From: Chaetoderma sp. LZ-2023a
Lineage: Eukaryota > Mollusca > Caudofoveata > Chaetodermatida > Chaetodermatidae
DNA length: 64,000 bases
Assembly: GCA_034401795.1 (NCBI GenBank)
Contig: CM067360.1
Location: 125,636,883 to 125,700,882, forward strand
Reading direction: 5' to 3'
The notes under the pieces are model-generated. The model made no database searches, was not told where the DNA came from, and saw only the letters and a list, made by a program, of their open reading frames with translations. The position numbers were made by a program, and so were the translations under genes. Below are positions 41,917-51,163 of this stretch, piece after piece; the stretch's first letter is position 1; every line of letters begins with the position of its first letter.

Positions 41917-44900
41917 TCCTCTTGTCTGATTTTCTGAAGAATTTTTGGAATCAGGATTGCTGGAGGGAATGCGTATGCATACATTCTCCCCCAGCTGATA
42001 GCTAACGCATCTGTTGCGAAAGCGCTTGGATCCGGAATCGGAGAGACGTACGTCGTCATCTTCGCATTCTTCTTCGTTGCGAACAAATCGATGTTGGGTT
42101 TCCCCCAATGGTCGAACAGACGATCCGCCACACATTGATTTAGTTGCCATTCCGTGGGTAAAACACTCATCCTTCGGCTCAATGAGTCTGCTAGCAGGTT
42201 TAACCTTCCCGGAATATGAACTGCTTTCAAGGTAATCTGGTGATCCAGACACCAACAAAGCAGTTTCCATGTCATCATACAGAGACTGGGCGACTTCGTT
42301 CCGCCCTGGCGGTTTATGTAAGTCACAACTGTTGAGTTGTCTGAACGAATAAGAACAATCTTGCCCTGAACTTTCTGTAAGAAATGTTCCAGGGCCAGGA
42401 CTACTGCTTTTAGCTCCAGTAGATTTATATGTTCCTTTGACTGTTCCAGATTCCAAAGCCCTGATATCGTGTACTCTTCCAGGCAAGCTCCCCAGCCCTC
42501 CATCGATGCATCTGTATACACAGTCACCTGAGGGTGGGGAGGGGTTAGCAAAACCCCCGGCAAGAGATTCTCTGTATTCAACCACCATTGCAGGTGGTGA
42601 ATGAGAGGCGCCAACACTGACACATTCGAGTCCAGCGAACCTGTACTCTGGGTCCATTGTGTCATGAGAAATAACTGGATCGGCCGCCTGCGTAAGGCGG
42701 CCTGAGGAATGACTGGTTCCAATGAAACCATCAACCCCAGCATTCTCAAGTAAACCCGTGCCAGGACATGACGACTGTCGCACACTGACTGAATTAATGA
42801 GATGAGTTTCTGAACTCTCTCCTGAGTAGGATAAACATATCCTGTCTCTAGATCGAAGAACATCCCCAGGTAAACAAACTTCTGGGATGGAGTCAGCTCT
42901 GATTTTGGGAAATTGATCATCCAGCCTAAGTCTGTGAGAGTTTTCAAAACAATCTCCAGATTGGCCGACAAACTTTCCCGGGTGTGCGCTTTCAACAGCC
43001 AGTCGTCTATGTACGTGTGGACTGCTATGCTTCTCCTGCGGAGGTATGCTGTGATTGCAAGAACCACACGGGTGAAAACCCGAGGAGCCGTGGAAATTCC
43101 GAAGGGCAACACCCTGAATTCCCACTGTCTGCCCTGGAATGCAAATCTCAGGAAGCGACAGAAACTCCCGTGGATGGGGATGTGGAAATAAGCGTCCTTC
43201 AAATCTATCGACGCCGTCCACATCCCCCTCTCCAACCCCACCAACACCGAGCGCACCGTTTCCATCTTGAAACTGGGCGTCTCGATGAACTTGTTCAGTG
43301 GCTTGAGGTTGAGAATCGGTCTCCACCCTCCGGTGCGTTTTGTTACCAAGAACAGGGTTGAATAGAAGCCCGGACACCTTTGTGCCGGCTGAATAGCTCC
43401 TTTTTGTACGAGGGAATTTATCTCCTCCTCGATACACAACCTTTGATCTGGATCTCTCGGAATGGGAGTCCAGACTGGCACCAGAGACAGTCGCGACGGC
43501 GGGCCTGTCATCCACTCTGGATGACACCCCACGGAAAGCCATCGCAAGACTAAACGGTCCTGAGTTAACCGTTCCCACTCTTGCATGTGGTCGGCTAGCC
43601 GGCCTCCCACCGGTCCACCTAGGGACCGCGGTGGACACAAGGCATGCAAGAGCGGCACTGTCTCCGTCGCCATACACACCGGCGTGGTCCTTACCGCAGT
43701 AAGCGCCCTGTCAGGAACGATAACCACGCCCAGATCCTCGCGCGCCCCGCCCCGCCCCGCGCGCACCTCGGTGCACGGGCGGCTGCCTGGCTGACGGCGG
43801 CTGAGGAGCCTGCGCCCCCCCCTCACTGCTGGCCGAATCGCACGCGGCCGAGGCCGGCGCTGCGACGGCGGCTGGCCTCTGACTTGGCCAGCACCACCTC
43901 GAGCCTGCAGGGGACGATACGCAGGGGCCGCGGCGCGAACGTTAGCACGACGCAGCACCTCAAACTGTTCGCGCAGCGCCCTCTGGTTATTCACCAGGGT
44001 GACCGTCTCCTGGAGGTGGCGACATCCCTCACCTCCAAAAAGACCAGGACCCGTCATAGGCGTACGGAGTAGCCTATTATACAGGTCCTGAGACGGGCAC
44101 AGATTGTCCAGGGCAAACGTGCGTCTTGCCCGGACACTCCTGGTCACCGCCCGCGTCATACAGTCCAGCGCCAGGTTAATACCATCCTGGATGGTTCGCT
44201 GGACCGCGAGCGGGCTTGGCTGGCGCGATGCGGATGCCGTTACTACCCCCTGTAACAGCTGGGAGACGTGGGACAGAGCGGCGATCGAAGCCCTCCCACT
44301 CTCCTCCGCATCACGCAACGCGGTATTCGCCGAACGCAACGCGTTCGCGCACAAGACCCCCGCGTCAGAACGGGAGCCTGGCCGCGTATCCTCACCCAAA
44401 GCCGCGCGGTCATCCACGCTGGGCTTGGGTACCACACCGTACCGCTGGTGGTCCAGGGGCACGATGCGACAACGCCTGGCCACCTCGCGAGGGGCCTTCG
44501 CGAGACGTCCACTCGTGTTAATGGACGACTCCGCCGCCTTGAACATGTCAACGACATGCTCCGCCAGCGGCAGAGAAGGCATAGCGTTAGCAGTTGGTTT
44601 CCCAGCTAACCACGGCGTGTGAACACGGTGGCTAGCCGACTGCTCCACGGGCAGATCAGGTCTAACGCTCACCAACCACTGGCAAGCGTCATACCAATCC
44701 TCCTCCGTGGCTAACTGCGAGCGCTCTACAAGACGGGGTCCTTCGTCTTCCTCCTGAGCGCAAGCAGTAGAGCTTGACGGCGGGTACGCTGATACACCTG
44801 GCAAGCCAGGGAAAACATGCGGGCCTGACAGCACCGGCATGAGAATATCACTGGTTTGACCAGGAGCAGGCACCGCGGTAGAGCGCGGGGTATATATAGC

Positions 44901-45842
44901 CCCACCACGGGCCCGGCCAGCACCAGCTACACGCTCGGCAAGCCGAGGTATGCGGTACCGCTGGCCATCAGCAGCGCCCTGGGCCACCACCTGAACCGCG
45001 GACCTTACTCCAGGGTGAGTAATACCGTGGAAAAAAGCGCCTGTATTCCCCGCGAGGGGTGCACAAACGTCTTCATCCATGTCCACGTCGTCAGACGGCG
45101 ACCCTAGCAGGTAATCCTCATCACCCTGGTCAGAAAGATTAGACCCCGGGTCAGCAAAGAGAGCTAACCCGGGCTGACCAGGAACGGTGCCATAGGAGGT
45201 ACTGGCCACCGCGGCGTGCGGATACCCCTGGACTGATAAGCAGCCCGCGGGTTCCAGCGACAACCGTCCACGGTCCCCTATCGGCGCGGCAATAAGCCTG
45301 CTGCCAGGGTCGTGGAACGCCCCCTCTAATGGGGCCACCTCTGAATCGTCGGACAACGGAAGCGGACTAAGGAAAATCGATCCAGAGGCGGGGATTACCT
45401 GCTCCGAAGCCGATGATGAGGACAATAAAGGATCTGGTCCAGGAAGCATGCCACGAAGCAACCCTGGAACCAAATCTTTTATTGTCCTCTTCATCTCTCC
45501 CAACATCTCGGTCCGGAAGGTCTCCATATCCACCGCGGACGAGACCTTCCCCTTACCCTTCCTACTTACAACCTCTCGTTTCCGCTTCTTCTTCTTCTCC
45601 TCCTCTACCACCTTGTCCGTCGCCTGTAAGCAGCACAAGAATTCGGACATTACCTCGCCCCCCCAGTGCTTACATATGTCACAATTAATCAATGGACCAC
45701 AAGGGCTACATCGATAACACAGATGCGGCCAGAACTTTACATGCATAAAACGTCCACAGGACGCGCAACCCGGTCCCTGAAACAGGGCAAAGGACAAGGA
45801 GTATGAGCAACTAGTTAAGCTTAGAAACTCAATCCAACTCAA
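41580..45842 (-). CDS. DIRS-A5 gag-RT-RNase H-methyltransferase-like frame
   Basis: A 1,420-codon open frame. Near the N-terminus there is a Cys/His cluster (CASCGRFMHVKFWPHLCYRC then CDICKHW), then gag with TIKDLVPGLLRGMLPGPD. RT lies around residues 800-1000 (LKDAYFHIPI near 878, LPFGISTAPRVFT, YIDDWLL near 943). RNase H lies around 1100-1220 (VYTDASMEGWGA, LLELKAVVLALEH, IRSDNSTVVTYI, NLLADSLSRR). The last part (NIDLFATKKNAK ... YAFPPAILIP ... LLIAPDWPSRSW) resembles the Dam-type methyltransferase module of DIRS1-like elements. The first ~22 codons lie before a 3' splice consensus and may be intron. Confidence 0.9.
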   Translation of the reverse strand: MSWIEFLSLTSCSYSLSFALFQGPGCASCGRFMHVKFWPHLCYRCSPCGPLINCDICKHWGGEVMSEFLCCLQATDKVVEEEKKKKRKREVVSRKGKGKVSSAVDMETFRTEMLGEMKRTIKDLVPGLLRGMLPGPDPLLSSSSASEQVIPASGSIFLSPLPLSDDSEVAPLEGAFHDPGSRLIAAPIGDRGRLSLEPAGCLSVQGYPHAAVASTSYGTVPGQPGLALFADPGSNLSDQGDEDYLLGSPSDDVDMDEDVCAPLAGNTGAFFHGITHPGVRSAVQVVAQGAADGQRYRIPRLAERVAGAGRARGGAIYTPRSTAVPAPGQTSDILMPVLSGPHVFPGLPGVSAYPPSSSTACAQEEDEGPRLVERSQLATEEDWYDACQWLVSVRPDLPVEQSASHRVHTPWLAGKPTANAMPSLPLAEHVVDMFKAAESSINTSGRLAKAPREVARRCRIVPLDHQRYGVVPKPSVDDRAALGEDTRPGSRSDAGVLCANALRSANTALRDAEESGRASIAALSHVSQLLQGVVTASASRQPSPLAVQRTIQDGINLALDCMTRAVTRSVRARRTFALDNLCPSQDLYNRLLRTPMTGPGLFGGEGCRHLQETVTLVNNQRALREQFEVLRRANVRAAAPAYRPLQARGGAGQVRGQPPSQRRPRPRAIRPAVRGGRRLLSRRQPGSRPCTEVRAGRGGAREDLGVVIVPDRALTAVRTTPVCMATETVPLLHALCPPRSLGGPVGGRLADHMQEWERLTQDRLVLRWLSVGCHPEWMTGPPSRLSLVPVWTPIPRDPDQRLCIEEEINSLVQKGAIQPAQRCPGFYSTLFLVTKRTGGWRPILNLKPLNKFIETPSFKMETVRSVLVGLERGMWTASIDLKDAYFHIPIHGSFCRFLRFAFQGRQWEFRVLPFGISTAPRVFTRVVLAITAYLRRRSIAVHTYIDDWLLKAHTRESLSANLEIVLKTLTDLGWMINFPKSELTPSQKFVYLGMFFDLETGYVYPTQERVQKLISLIQSVCDSRHVLARVYLRMLGLMVSLEPVIPQAALRRRPIQLFLMTQWTQSTGSLDSNVSVLAPLIHHLQWWLNTENLLPGVLLTPPHPQVTVYTDASMEGWGACLEEYTISGLWNLEQSKEHINLLELKAVVLALEHFLQKVQGKIVLIRSDNSTVVTYINRQGGTKSPSLCMMTWKLLCWCLDHQITLKAVHIPGRLNLLADSLSRRMSVLPTEWQLNQCVADRLFDHWGKPNIDLFATKKNAKMTTYVSPIPDPSAFATDALAISWGRMYAYAFPPAILIPKILQKIRQEECQVLLIAPDWPSRSWYTDLLDLLVCNPVPLPLMDDIIFQGKALHNNPSMFRLTAWMLSRNLELRRAFLSKQPCLWPKPGGGQPPEHIIIKSTDLQNGAQKDVLIQWIHLFK

Positions 45843-46539
45843 AGAGAAGGAAAACGATCATAAAGATCAATATACATCAAAAACCAGCATAGCGCTTGAA
45901 TTGCTGATAAATACATAGCCAGGCTGATTATGACGTCATTAATCCCGTGACAGGAAAAATTCGATCCCAACAAAACATCCAAGTGCAAGGACGAATTGTA
46001 TGCTGAATGGATAAGTTGACTACACAACCATCAGATACATATAGATAACTCTTTTCTGGCAAAAATGTTAATTATCTCCCTTTGTTTGTTTACAATAATT
46101 AACATCACCACATTATCAATAACTAGATACCTGACACTTTGTATAGACAAACCATCCAACGTGACGAACCGGAAACTCCACCATCTGCACGCCTCTTAAC
46201 TCTCTCCACCTCATGGGGAAGGAATTGGATCAAGAGGGCAAAGTGAGAAGACCTTTATACCAGGCCTCCAACTCACTGGACATAATTTTTCATTTGGTTA
46301 GATAACCTAACAGTGTTAGTAGGAAATGGAACCATGGTGGAGAGAAAACTAAATCTCTGCTACTGTGATGTCACCACCTAGCGTCATACAGACCTGTGGA
46401 CATAAACAGAAAGAGAAATTAGTCCTAGGTAGCACCGAGTTGATATAACCCAACCAACCAAGGCGCTTATCACGGTAAACGCGAGTCCCGGAAACACAAT
46501 ACACCGGGAAGAAAACTCGCTAATTTTACTAGAAGTCAC
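45777..46539 (-). other. candidate spliceosomal intron of DIRS-A5
   Basis: 763 bp from a donor CAG|GTGACTTC to an acceptor TTTGCCCTGTTTCAG|GG. Both ends are conserved in A3 and A6. DIRS-like elements are known to carry introns. Inside, 'ttatgacgtcattaa' gives a CRE-type TGACGTCA at 45931-45938. Confidence 0.6.
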
Positions 46540-46590
46540 CTGATTTAAAGGTCCAACGTCCTCCTGTGGCGAAGTATTCCTTTCCGCCAT
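46540..46590 (-). CDS. DIRS-A5 leader exon
   Basis: MAERNTSPQEDVGPLNQ, 17 codons, phase 0 at its donor. The putative acceptor upstream of the gag Cys cluster is also phase 0. Conserved in length in A2, A3 and A6 and in position also in A1. Role unknown; it would be the N-terminus of Gag. Confidence 0.65.
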
Positions 46591-46684
46591 CCAAAAAAGT
46601 GACTAACACTCCAAACAAACACCACTTAAACAGTTTAAGAGTACGAAAAAGCTATAGCACAAAAAAAACATGTGTGATCTCTCT

Positions 46685-46860
46685 GCCAATAATCTAGCAA
46701 AGAGGAAGTGCTAGTCTGCGCATGCGCGGTGGTGGGGCTGGCATCCGCCGGACTACGCTCTGACTCCCTGCCCAGTAGGGGCACCTAACTGTTTTAAATC
46801 TGAGTGTTTATTGAGTGAAAGCCAATATTTAGCAATATCAAAAGTATTAGGGAGGTAAGT
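46685..46860. repeat. DIRS-A5 right inverted terminal repeat
   Basis: Complement of 39865-40039, followed by an 18-bp right-only extension ending 'cttgaagtgaaat'. Confidence 0.93.
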
Positions 46861-46964
46861 ATACTCTTGAAGTGAAATAGGGCTGCATAAAAGTTTCGAG
46901 CGACTAACTGACAGGCAGACAAACATACAGAGCGATGACAGTAATATCAATTACTCTAGATCTT

Positions 46965-47345
46965 CTTCTTCTTTTCGATCGCTGGTATCACACTTGGAGA
47001 GCCGTTCTCAAGATGAAATCTGTGGTTTTCTGCAGTTCTTCTACAGGCCCATACAGCTTTTCAAGAAAAGAAGTTGACAAAGGCCAGATCTCTTCTCTCA
47101 GCAGCTGATACGTACTGCAACATTGAAGTATGTGCTCTGTGGTCTGTTCTGCTTCTCCACAAGGACAAGCGGGCGATGTCGTAAGGTGGAACCGCCTGTA
47201 CATGTGTTGGTTTAGTCTGTTGTGTCCAGTTGAGACGAAAAATGGTCACTTGCTCTGGCCTTGAGAGATGATGGTAGGGATCTTCTGATTGAGGTGTTCT
47301 ATAGAGTGACTTGATGATAGTCTTCATCTCTGTATGGGTAACCAT
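46965..47345 (-). mobile_element. LINE 3' fragment (5'-truncated)
   Basis: Minus-strand C-terminus of a non-LTR retrotransposon ORF2: the upstream part MKTIIKSLYRTPQSEDPYHH and, in another frame, MYRRFHLTTSPACPCGEAEQ with the CPC-x7-H-x3-C cysteine motif, then LREEIWPLSTSFLEKLYGP. One frame change lies near 47205-47215. The 3' end is a '(gaa)n' tail ('gaaaagaagaagaagatc'). Clade is uncertain (Jockey/CR1-like?). It sits between DIRS-A5 and exon b. Confidence 0.75.
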
Positions 47346-47384
47346 GTTTTACTCTAGATGAAGCAAGCTAAAACATAATCATAC

Positions 47385-47483
47385 CCGGTTTTGGTAGAGG
47401 AGATTTGCTCCAGCCAAACATAGAAGTTGTGTGATGGTAGCAAAGCCATGCCAGGCAGCAGCATGCACAGCAGTCTCACCAAG
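47385..47483 (-). CDS. dapk1-like: DAPK-like gene, ankyrin exon b
   Basis: A 99-nt, phase-0 exon with acceptor 'actttcAG' and donor GTATGATT. The ankyrin repeat starts LGETAVHAAAWHGF and contains TITQLLCLAGANLLYQNR. The AAWHG and LC.AG.N...NR words match the DAPK1 repeat ETPLHCAAWHGY...ALCEAGCNVNIKNR (recalled) very well. Confidence 0.88.
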
Positions 47484-48445
47484 CTGAAAGTAATAAAAGC
47501 AATGGCAATATCAGAGTAACTTACAACATGAGATGATCACAAACATTAGAACCATCATCATTCCATTCATCATGCTGAAATGTATGCTTATTTAGATTTA
47601 CTTACGTCGCAATGAAAAATATATACTATTAAACGAGTACTGCTTTGATAACAACAAAACCAGTGACAGTGTTGACCATAAAACCTGTCTTAACTGGATA
47701 TCAAATTGTTTATTCTGATAAACATTTACAGGGATAACATTTACAAAGCTACAAACAAATGATTCGCAATACCATGAAATTAGAATGTTTTCGCAAAAGA
47801 CTTAAATCTGCAGTAATACCTACTATTTGATGCAATTTTTGAGAGGATATAATGAAAGCATCACTTGAATCCTTTTAATATGTTACATTTTTGGCATAAA
47901 AGATTCTTCACAATAGAAATCATCTCAATGTCTTTTAACATCATAATCTGTCATTCAGAGGTCTTTATTTCAGTCTAGTCTATTACATTCCTAGCAATTC
48001 ACCTATCACACTCTATGCTATCATCACATGAAATTGTTAGTTACTGTGGCCTAAAGCAACCGATTCAGGCGTTTGTGATGGGCGATACTAGGTTACAGGA
48101 TGACTAAAGCTACTATTCGAACATTTCGAGAAAAACCTGCTAAAATACTACTCGACGCAAGCCATTTCATGGCTTGGAAACGATGAGGCAATGATAAATT
48201 CTGAACAATGATGGAGCTGATTACACAGTCATGCAGAGTACATCTCAGTGACAAATCCGGTGAGAGGTTATATTAGAAACCGTGGAGACTAGTTTCAAAC
48301 ATGTTTCTATACGGTTCGATCAATTTCAGTTATAAAATCTGAGTAATGTCATGTGGTATGAATCCACCTCTCGACTCTCGTACGCCTGCTCTAAGGCCAC
48401 TATATGCACAGTAAATCAGATTTCTGGATCCAACTAATGACATGA

Positions 48446-48597
48446 TTAACCCTTTAATGGTCAAATTTTCTCAAGAATTCCAAATATTTGCTTACTAAAT
48501 GTCCATTTGCAGGACAAGAAGACTATTTTTGAAAATGTACCACAGGAATGACTGGGTCGTTTATCGGTTTTGGTCGGTATGACCATTAAAGGGTTAA
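48446..48597. repeat. PAL1 MITE with clean TTAA-flanked TIRs
   Basis: Starts TTAACCCTTTAATGGTCA and ends TGACCATTAAAGGGTTAA, an exact 18-bp inverted repeat. TTAA targets with CCCT ends are the piggyBac signature. 152 bp, non-coding. Confidence 0.85.
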
Positions 48598-49869
48598 TCA
48601 AACTCAGCCTAACATAAAAACATAGACTGCTACAAGTATACATTTTGCTCAAAAAAGCAATCACACTTACTTTAATCACAGGATGATTCAGAATCACTTG
48701 GCAAAAAGGTTCTAAATTTCTAAAACATTTCTTTTCTGGCAGTAGCATAGCATGATCACTAGTGTAGTATGATATCAACACATTAAGAGTTAGAATTACA
48801 GCCTCTTTAGAGAAAATTGTCTCGCATTATAGCAACTAACTCAAGATGAGCCAGCTCCTGAAAATGGACAGGTTTTGCTTGAGCATCCGAAAGCGTTTTA
48901 GGTTGGTGGGTTAGATCAAATATATAGCATTAGAAAATGTATATTAAACACGCCTTCACTAACGGGTTTCTCGATGTTAGTGACTACAGTGCATTCAGAA
49001 TTCATAATAAATATCATAGAATTTAACAAAACTCTAGCAGATTACAATTTCAGAATGCATTTATCAGTGCAATCTGGCAACATACTCATGAAATACAAAT
49101 GGAATTGAAAATGAATTCCTCTTCCCCATTTTATTTGGAAAATTTTATATATAAAATAATGGGCCATGCGTGAATTCAAATTTAAGCAATAACATATTAC
49201 TTAACCAGAAATGTGGTTGCAATGCAACAATGAAGAACAACTTTACAATTTCGCAATGAACTATGAAGCTAGACGTCAAATACAATTCTACTTGCATATA
49301 GACAAAGGTTAACTAGGTACACTTATCAGTGATCTTGACCTTTAACCTTTTGACCCATGGTCATTTTGTCATCTCTTATTACAAGGAAGCATGCATCCAA
49401 GTTTGGGTCCAATATGATTAACTAAACATGAGACATAAACCATTAAGTTGAGCCAAATGCCAAATGTTAATATTGAAAAAAATGTTTTTATCAAGGTCAT
49501 TGTGACCTTTACATTTGATCCCAATATCTGTCATGCCCTCTCATTATAGGAAAACTCGTGGCATATTGATGTAGGGTCAGAGGGGACCCGCGGACATCTA
49601 GTTCAGTGTAATGTTGGTGTATGGGGAGGGGGCACCAAATGAGTCAGTGAGCGCTAGAGACCCACACGACGCTACCGAGGGAGGCATCTGTCCAAGATGG
49701 GTACATGTATTTAGGCAGAAAGCTTGCTGTAGATTTGTCCAATGATGAGATTTGGACACGCTCATATGAAGTGATTTAACATGCTCTTCAGAGTATATTC
49801 TTTAATGTGTCCATGCACGCATGTTTTTATACTAAAGATTTTATGTATTTCGCAATTCACTGTCCCTGT

Positions 49870-50085
49870 TTACTAATCCTTTACTGGTTACACTGCCACT
49901 GGATAAAACCGGCCCTACAGTGGTCTTGTGGAATCGATATTTGCAGGGCAATAAGACATTTTTTGAAAATTTACGACTGGAATGATTGGCTCAAAATATA
50001 CATTGTACTTCTCTTTTCCCTGCAAATGGATATTCAAATAGGAAATATCTAGATTTTGTCGACCAAATTGAGCATTAAATAGTTA
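49870..50085. repeat. PAL1 MITE copy (diverged)
   Basis: 'aatcctttactggttacact' at the left, 'acgactggaatgattggctc' in the centre and 'gagcattaaatagttaag' at the right. Confidence 0.65.
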
Positions 50086-50224
50086 AGTAGGGCTTCCTAA
50101 GTATTCCTGTTATTGTATATCTAGCAGACAATATGCCAAGTTCCTCCTAGCTACACACACAAGTGTATACGACGCAGCCCAAAACATAATTACATGCATG
50201 TATCATTGCTTAGAATCAGCTTAC

Positions 50225-50323
50225 ATTGTCTTGTATGTTGACATCAGCATTGAGTTGACAGATAAGGTCAATGATATGAGTATGTCCATAGCGAGCCGCG
50301 ACGTGAACTGCTGATTCTCCCAT
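50225..50323 (-). CDS. dapk1-like: DAPK-like gene, ankyrin exon a
   Basis: A 99-nt, phase-0 exon with acceptor 'gttttttAG' and donor GTAAGCTG. The ankyrin repeat starts MGESAVHVAARYGH and ends LNADVNIQDN. DAPK1 has GEMALHVAARYGH...NPNIQDK at the matching repeat (recalled), sharing nine residues in a row. It is the most 5' exon recognised. The kinase, calmodulin-binding segment and first repeats must lie beyond the right edge. Confidence 0.9.
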
Positions 50324-50344
50324 CTAAAAAACATAACATATTGA

Positions 50345-50470
50345 TCCTTTAACACTCATATTGACAGCCAAAAACAGCATCTGCAGTGGTCTTGAGTAAT
50401 GTCCATTTGCAAACCAAGAGAATATTTTTGAAAATTTATCACTGGAATGACTGGCTCGATAACCGATACC
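50345..50470. repeat. half PAL1 MITE
   Basis: 'cctttaacactcatattgac' through 'atcactggaatgactggctc' is the left arm; the right arm is missing. Confidence 0.65.
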
Positions 50471-50566
50471 AAATGTACACCAAGTTCTCTATGAGAGATA
50501 TTTTGAAAACTTTAACCATCACAGATCAGAAATAATAACAAATTATTTAAAATGAAAGGAATATTC

Positions 50567-50652
50567 AGTTGATTACTTTGAAACTTCTTTGCCTGGGAGC
50601 TGTTGCTGCCATCAGATTCCAGTCGAATTAGGGTCAAAATATTCCAAAGGTT
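50567..50652. repeat. PAL2 foldback repeat copy
   Basis: 'tttgcctgggagctgttgct' and 'agtcgaattagggtcaaaat' are inverted arms. Diverged. Confidence 0.65.
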
Positions 50653-50824
50653 TCCTTTATAGTTATCTTGAAATTGAAACACTGCCATTTCAATGCTCAA
50701 AGGCTTTAAGCAGAATCAAGTTACAATCAAAATAACTTTGAAATTAGCTGTGCACAATTTAGTTATTTTTCAAAATCAGTCTAATTTGATTTCTTGGTCG
50801 AAATAGTGATTGGTTAGGGTTATT

Positions 50825-51010
50825 TAAAATGGATGGTCTATCTCCGGTGCTTTTCACCTGTTACCTTGCTGCTGCATTGAAATCCGTGCGGGAGAGTTCC
50901 ACAAGACCAAACCCCCTCAGGGTCAATACTGGGTATGCTGCTACAGATGGAATATGCTGACGATGTGGACTTTATCGACGATGAAAAGAAACCCCTTGAC
51001 GAACTTCTCC
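50825..51010 (+). mobile_element. LINE reverse-transcriptase fragment
   Basis: Plus strand: MDGLSPVLFTCYLAAALKSVR (the DGLSP-LF RT block) and, about 25 codons on, MEYADDVDFIDDEKKPLDE, which contains the YADD catalytic box. The two blocks are in slightly different frames and the rest of the element is lost. Looks like a non-LTR RT. Confidence 0.7.
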
Positions 51011-51163
51011 AAATACAGTACAGATCTTAGTTAGTTTTACGGTTTGACGAAGCAAAAATGAAACAAAAATGCATCTTTAACGCGTCAAAACCTCGTAGCG
51101 TTTCCAGGCGTGGCCAAACACCAAACCCATTTTATTTATTTCATAGGCGCGTCTTACGGAAAG

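Larger units (their letters stand above)
39822..46878 (-). mobile_element. DIRS family A, copy A5 (looks whole)
   Basis: A 7.06-kb element with all parts: left terminus, inverted repeats, ICR, YR frame, one continuous gag-RT-RNase H-methyltransferase-like frame, 5' intron, leader exon, right terminus. No clear breaks seen by eye. Nearly identical to A6 along its whole length but with different flanks, so both are young insertions of the same lineage. It lies in sense in intron b-c. 'AAT' is present at both outer edges and at the ICR joint. Confidence 0.93.
38710..47384 (-). other. intron b-c of the DAPK-like gene
   Basis: 8,675 bp, of which 7,057 bp is DIRS-A5. The rest (~1.6 kb) has a PAL1 copy, a half PAL2, a stretch with repeated 'gcttcaaca' words at 39525-39735 and a LINE 3' fragment. 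Confidence 0.8.
47484..50224 (-). other. intron a-b of the DAPK-like gene
   Basis: 2,741 bp without any DIRS copy. Holds PAL1 copies at 48446 and 49870. At 49330-49560 there is a stretch of 'tgacctttaacctttgaccc' style repeated words seen in many invertebrate dispersed repeats. Otherwise AT-rich with nothing recognised. Confidence 0.7.

Noticed and set aside
42913-44622. Many plus-strand open frames over DIRS-A5 (and the same over A6, A3, A4)
   Set aside because: They are antisense shadows of gag and RT: no domains, and they follow the codon pattern of the minus-strand genes.
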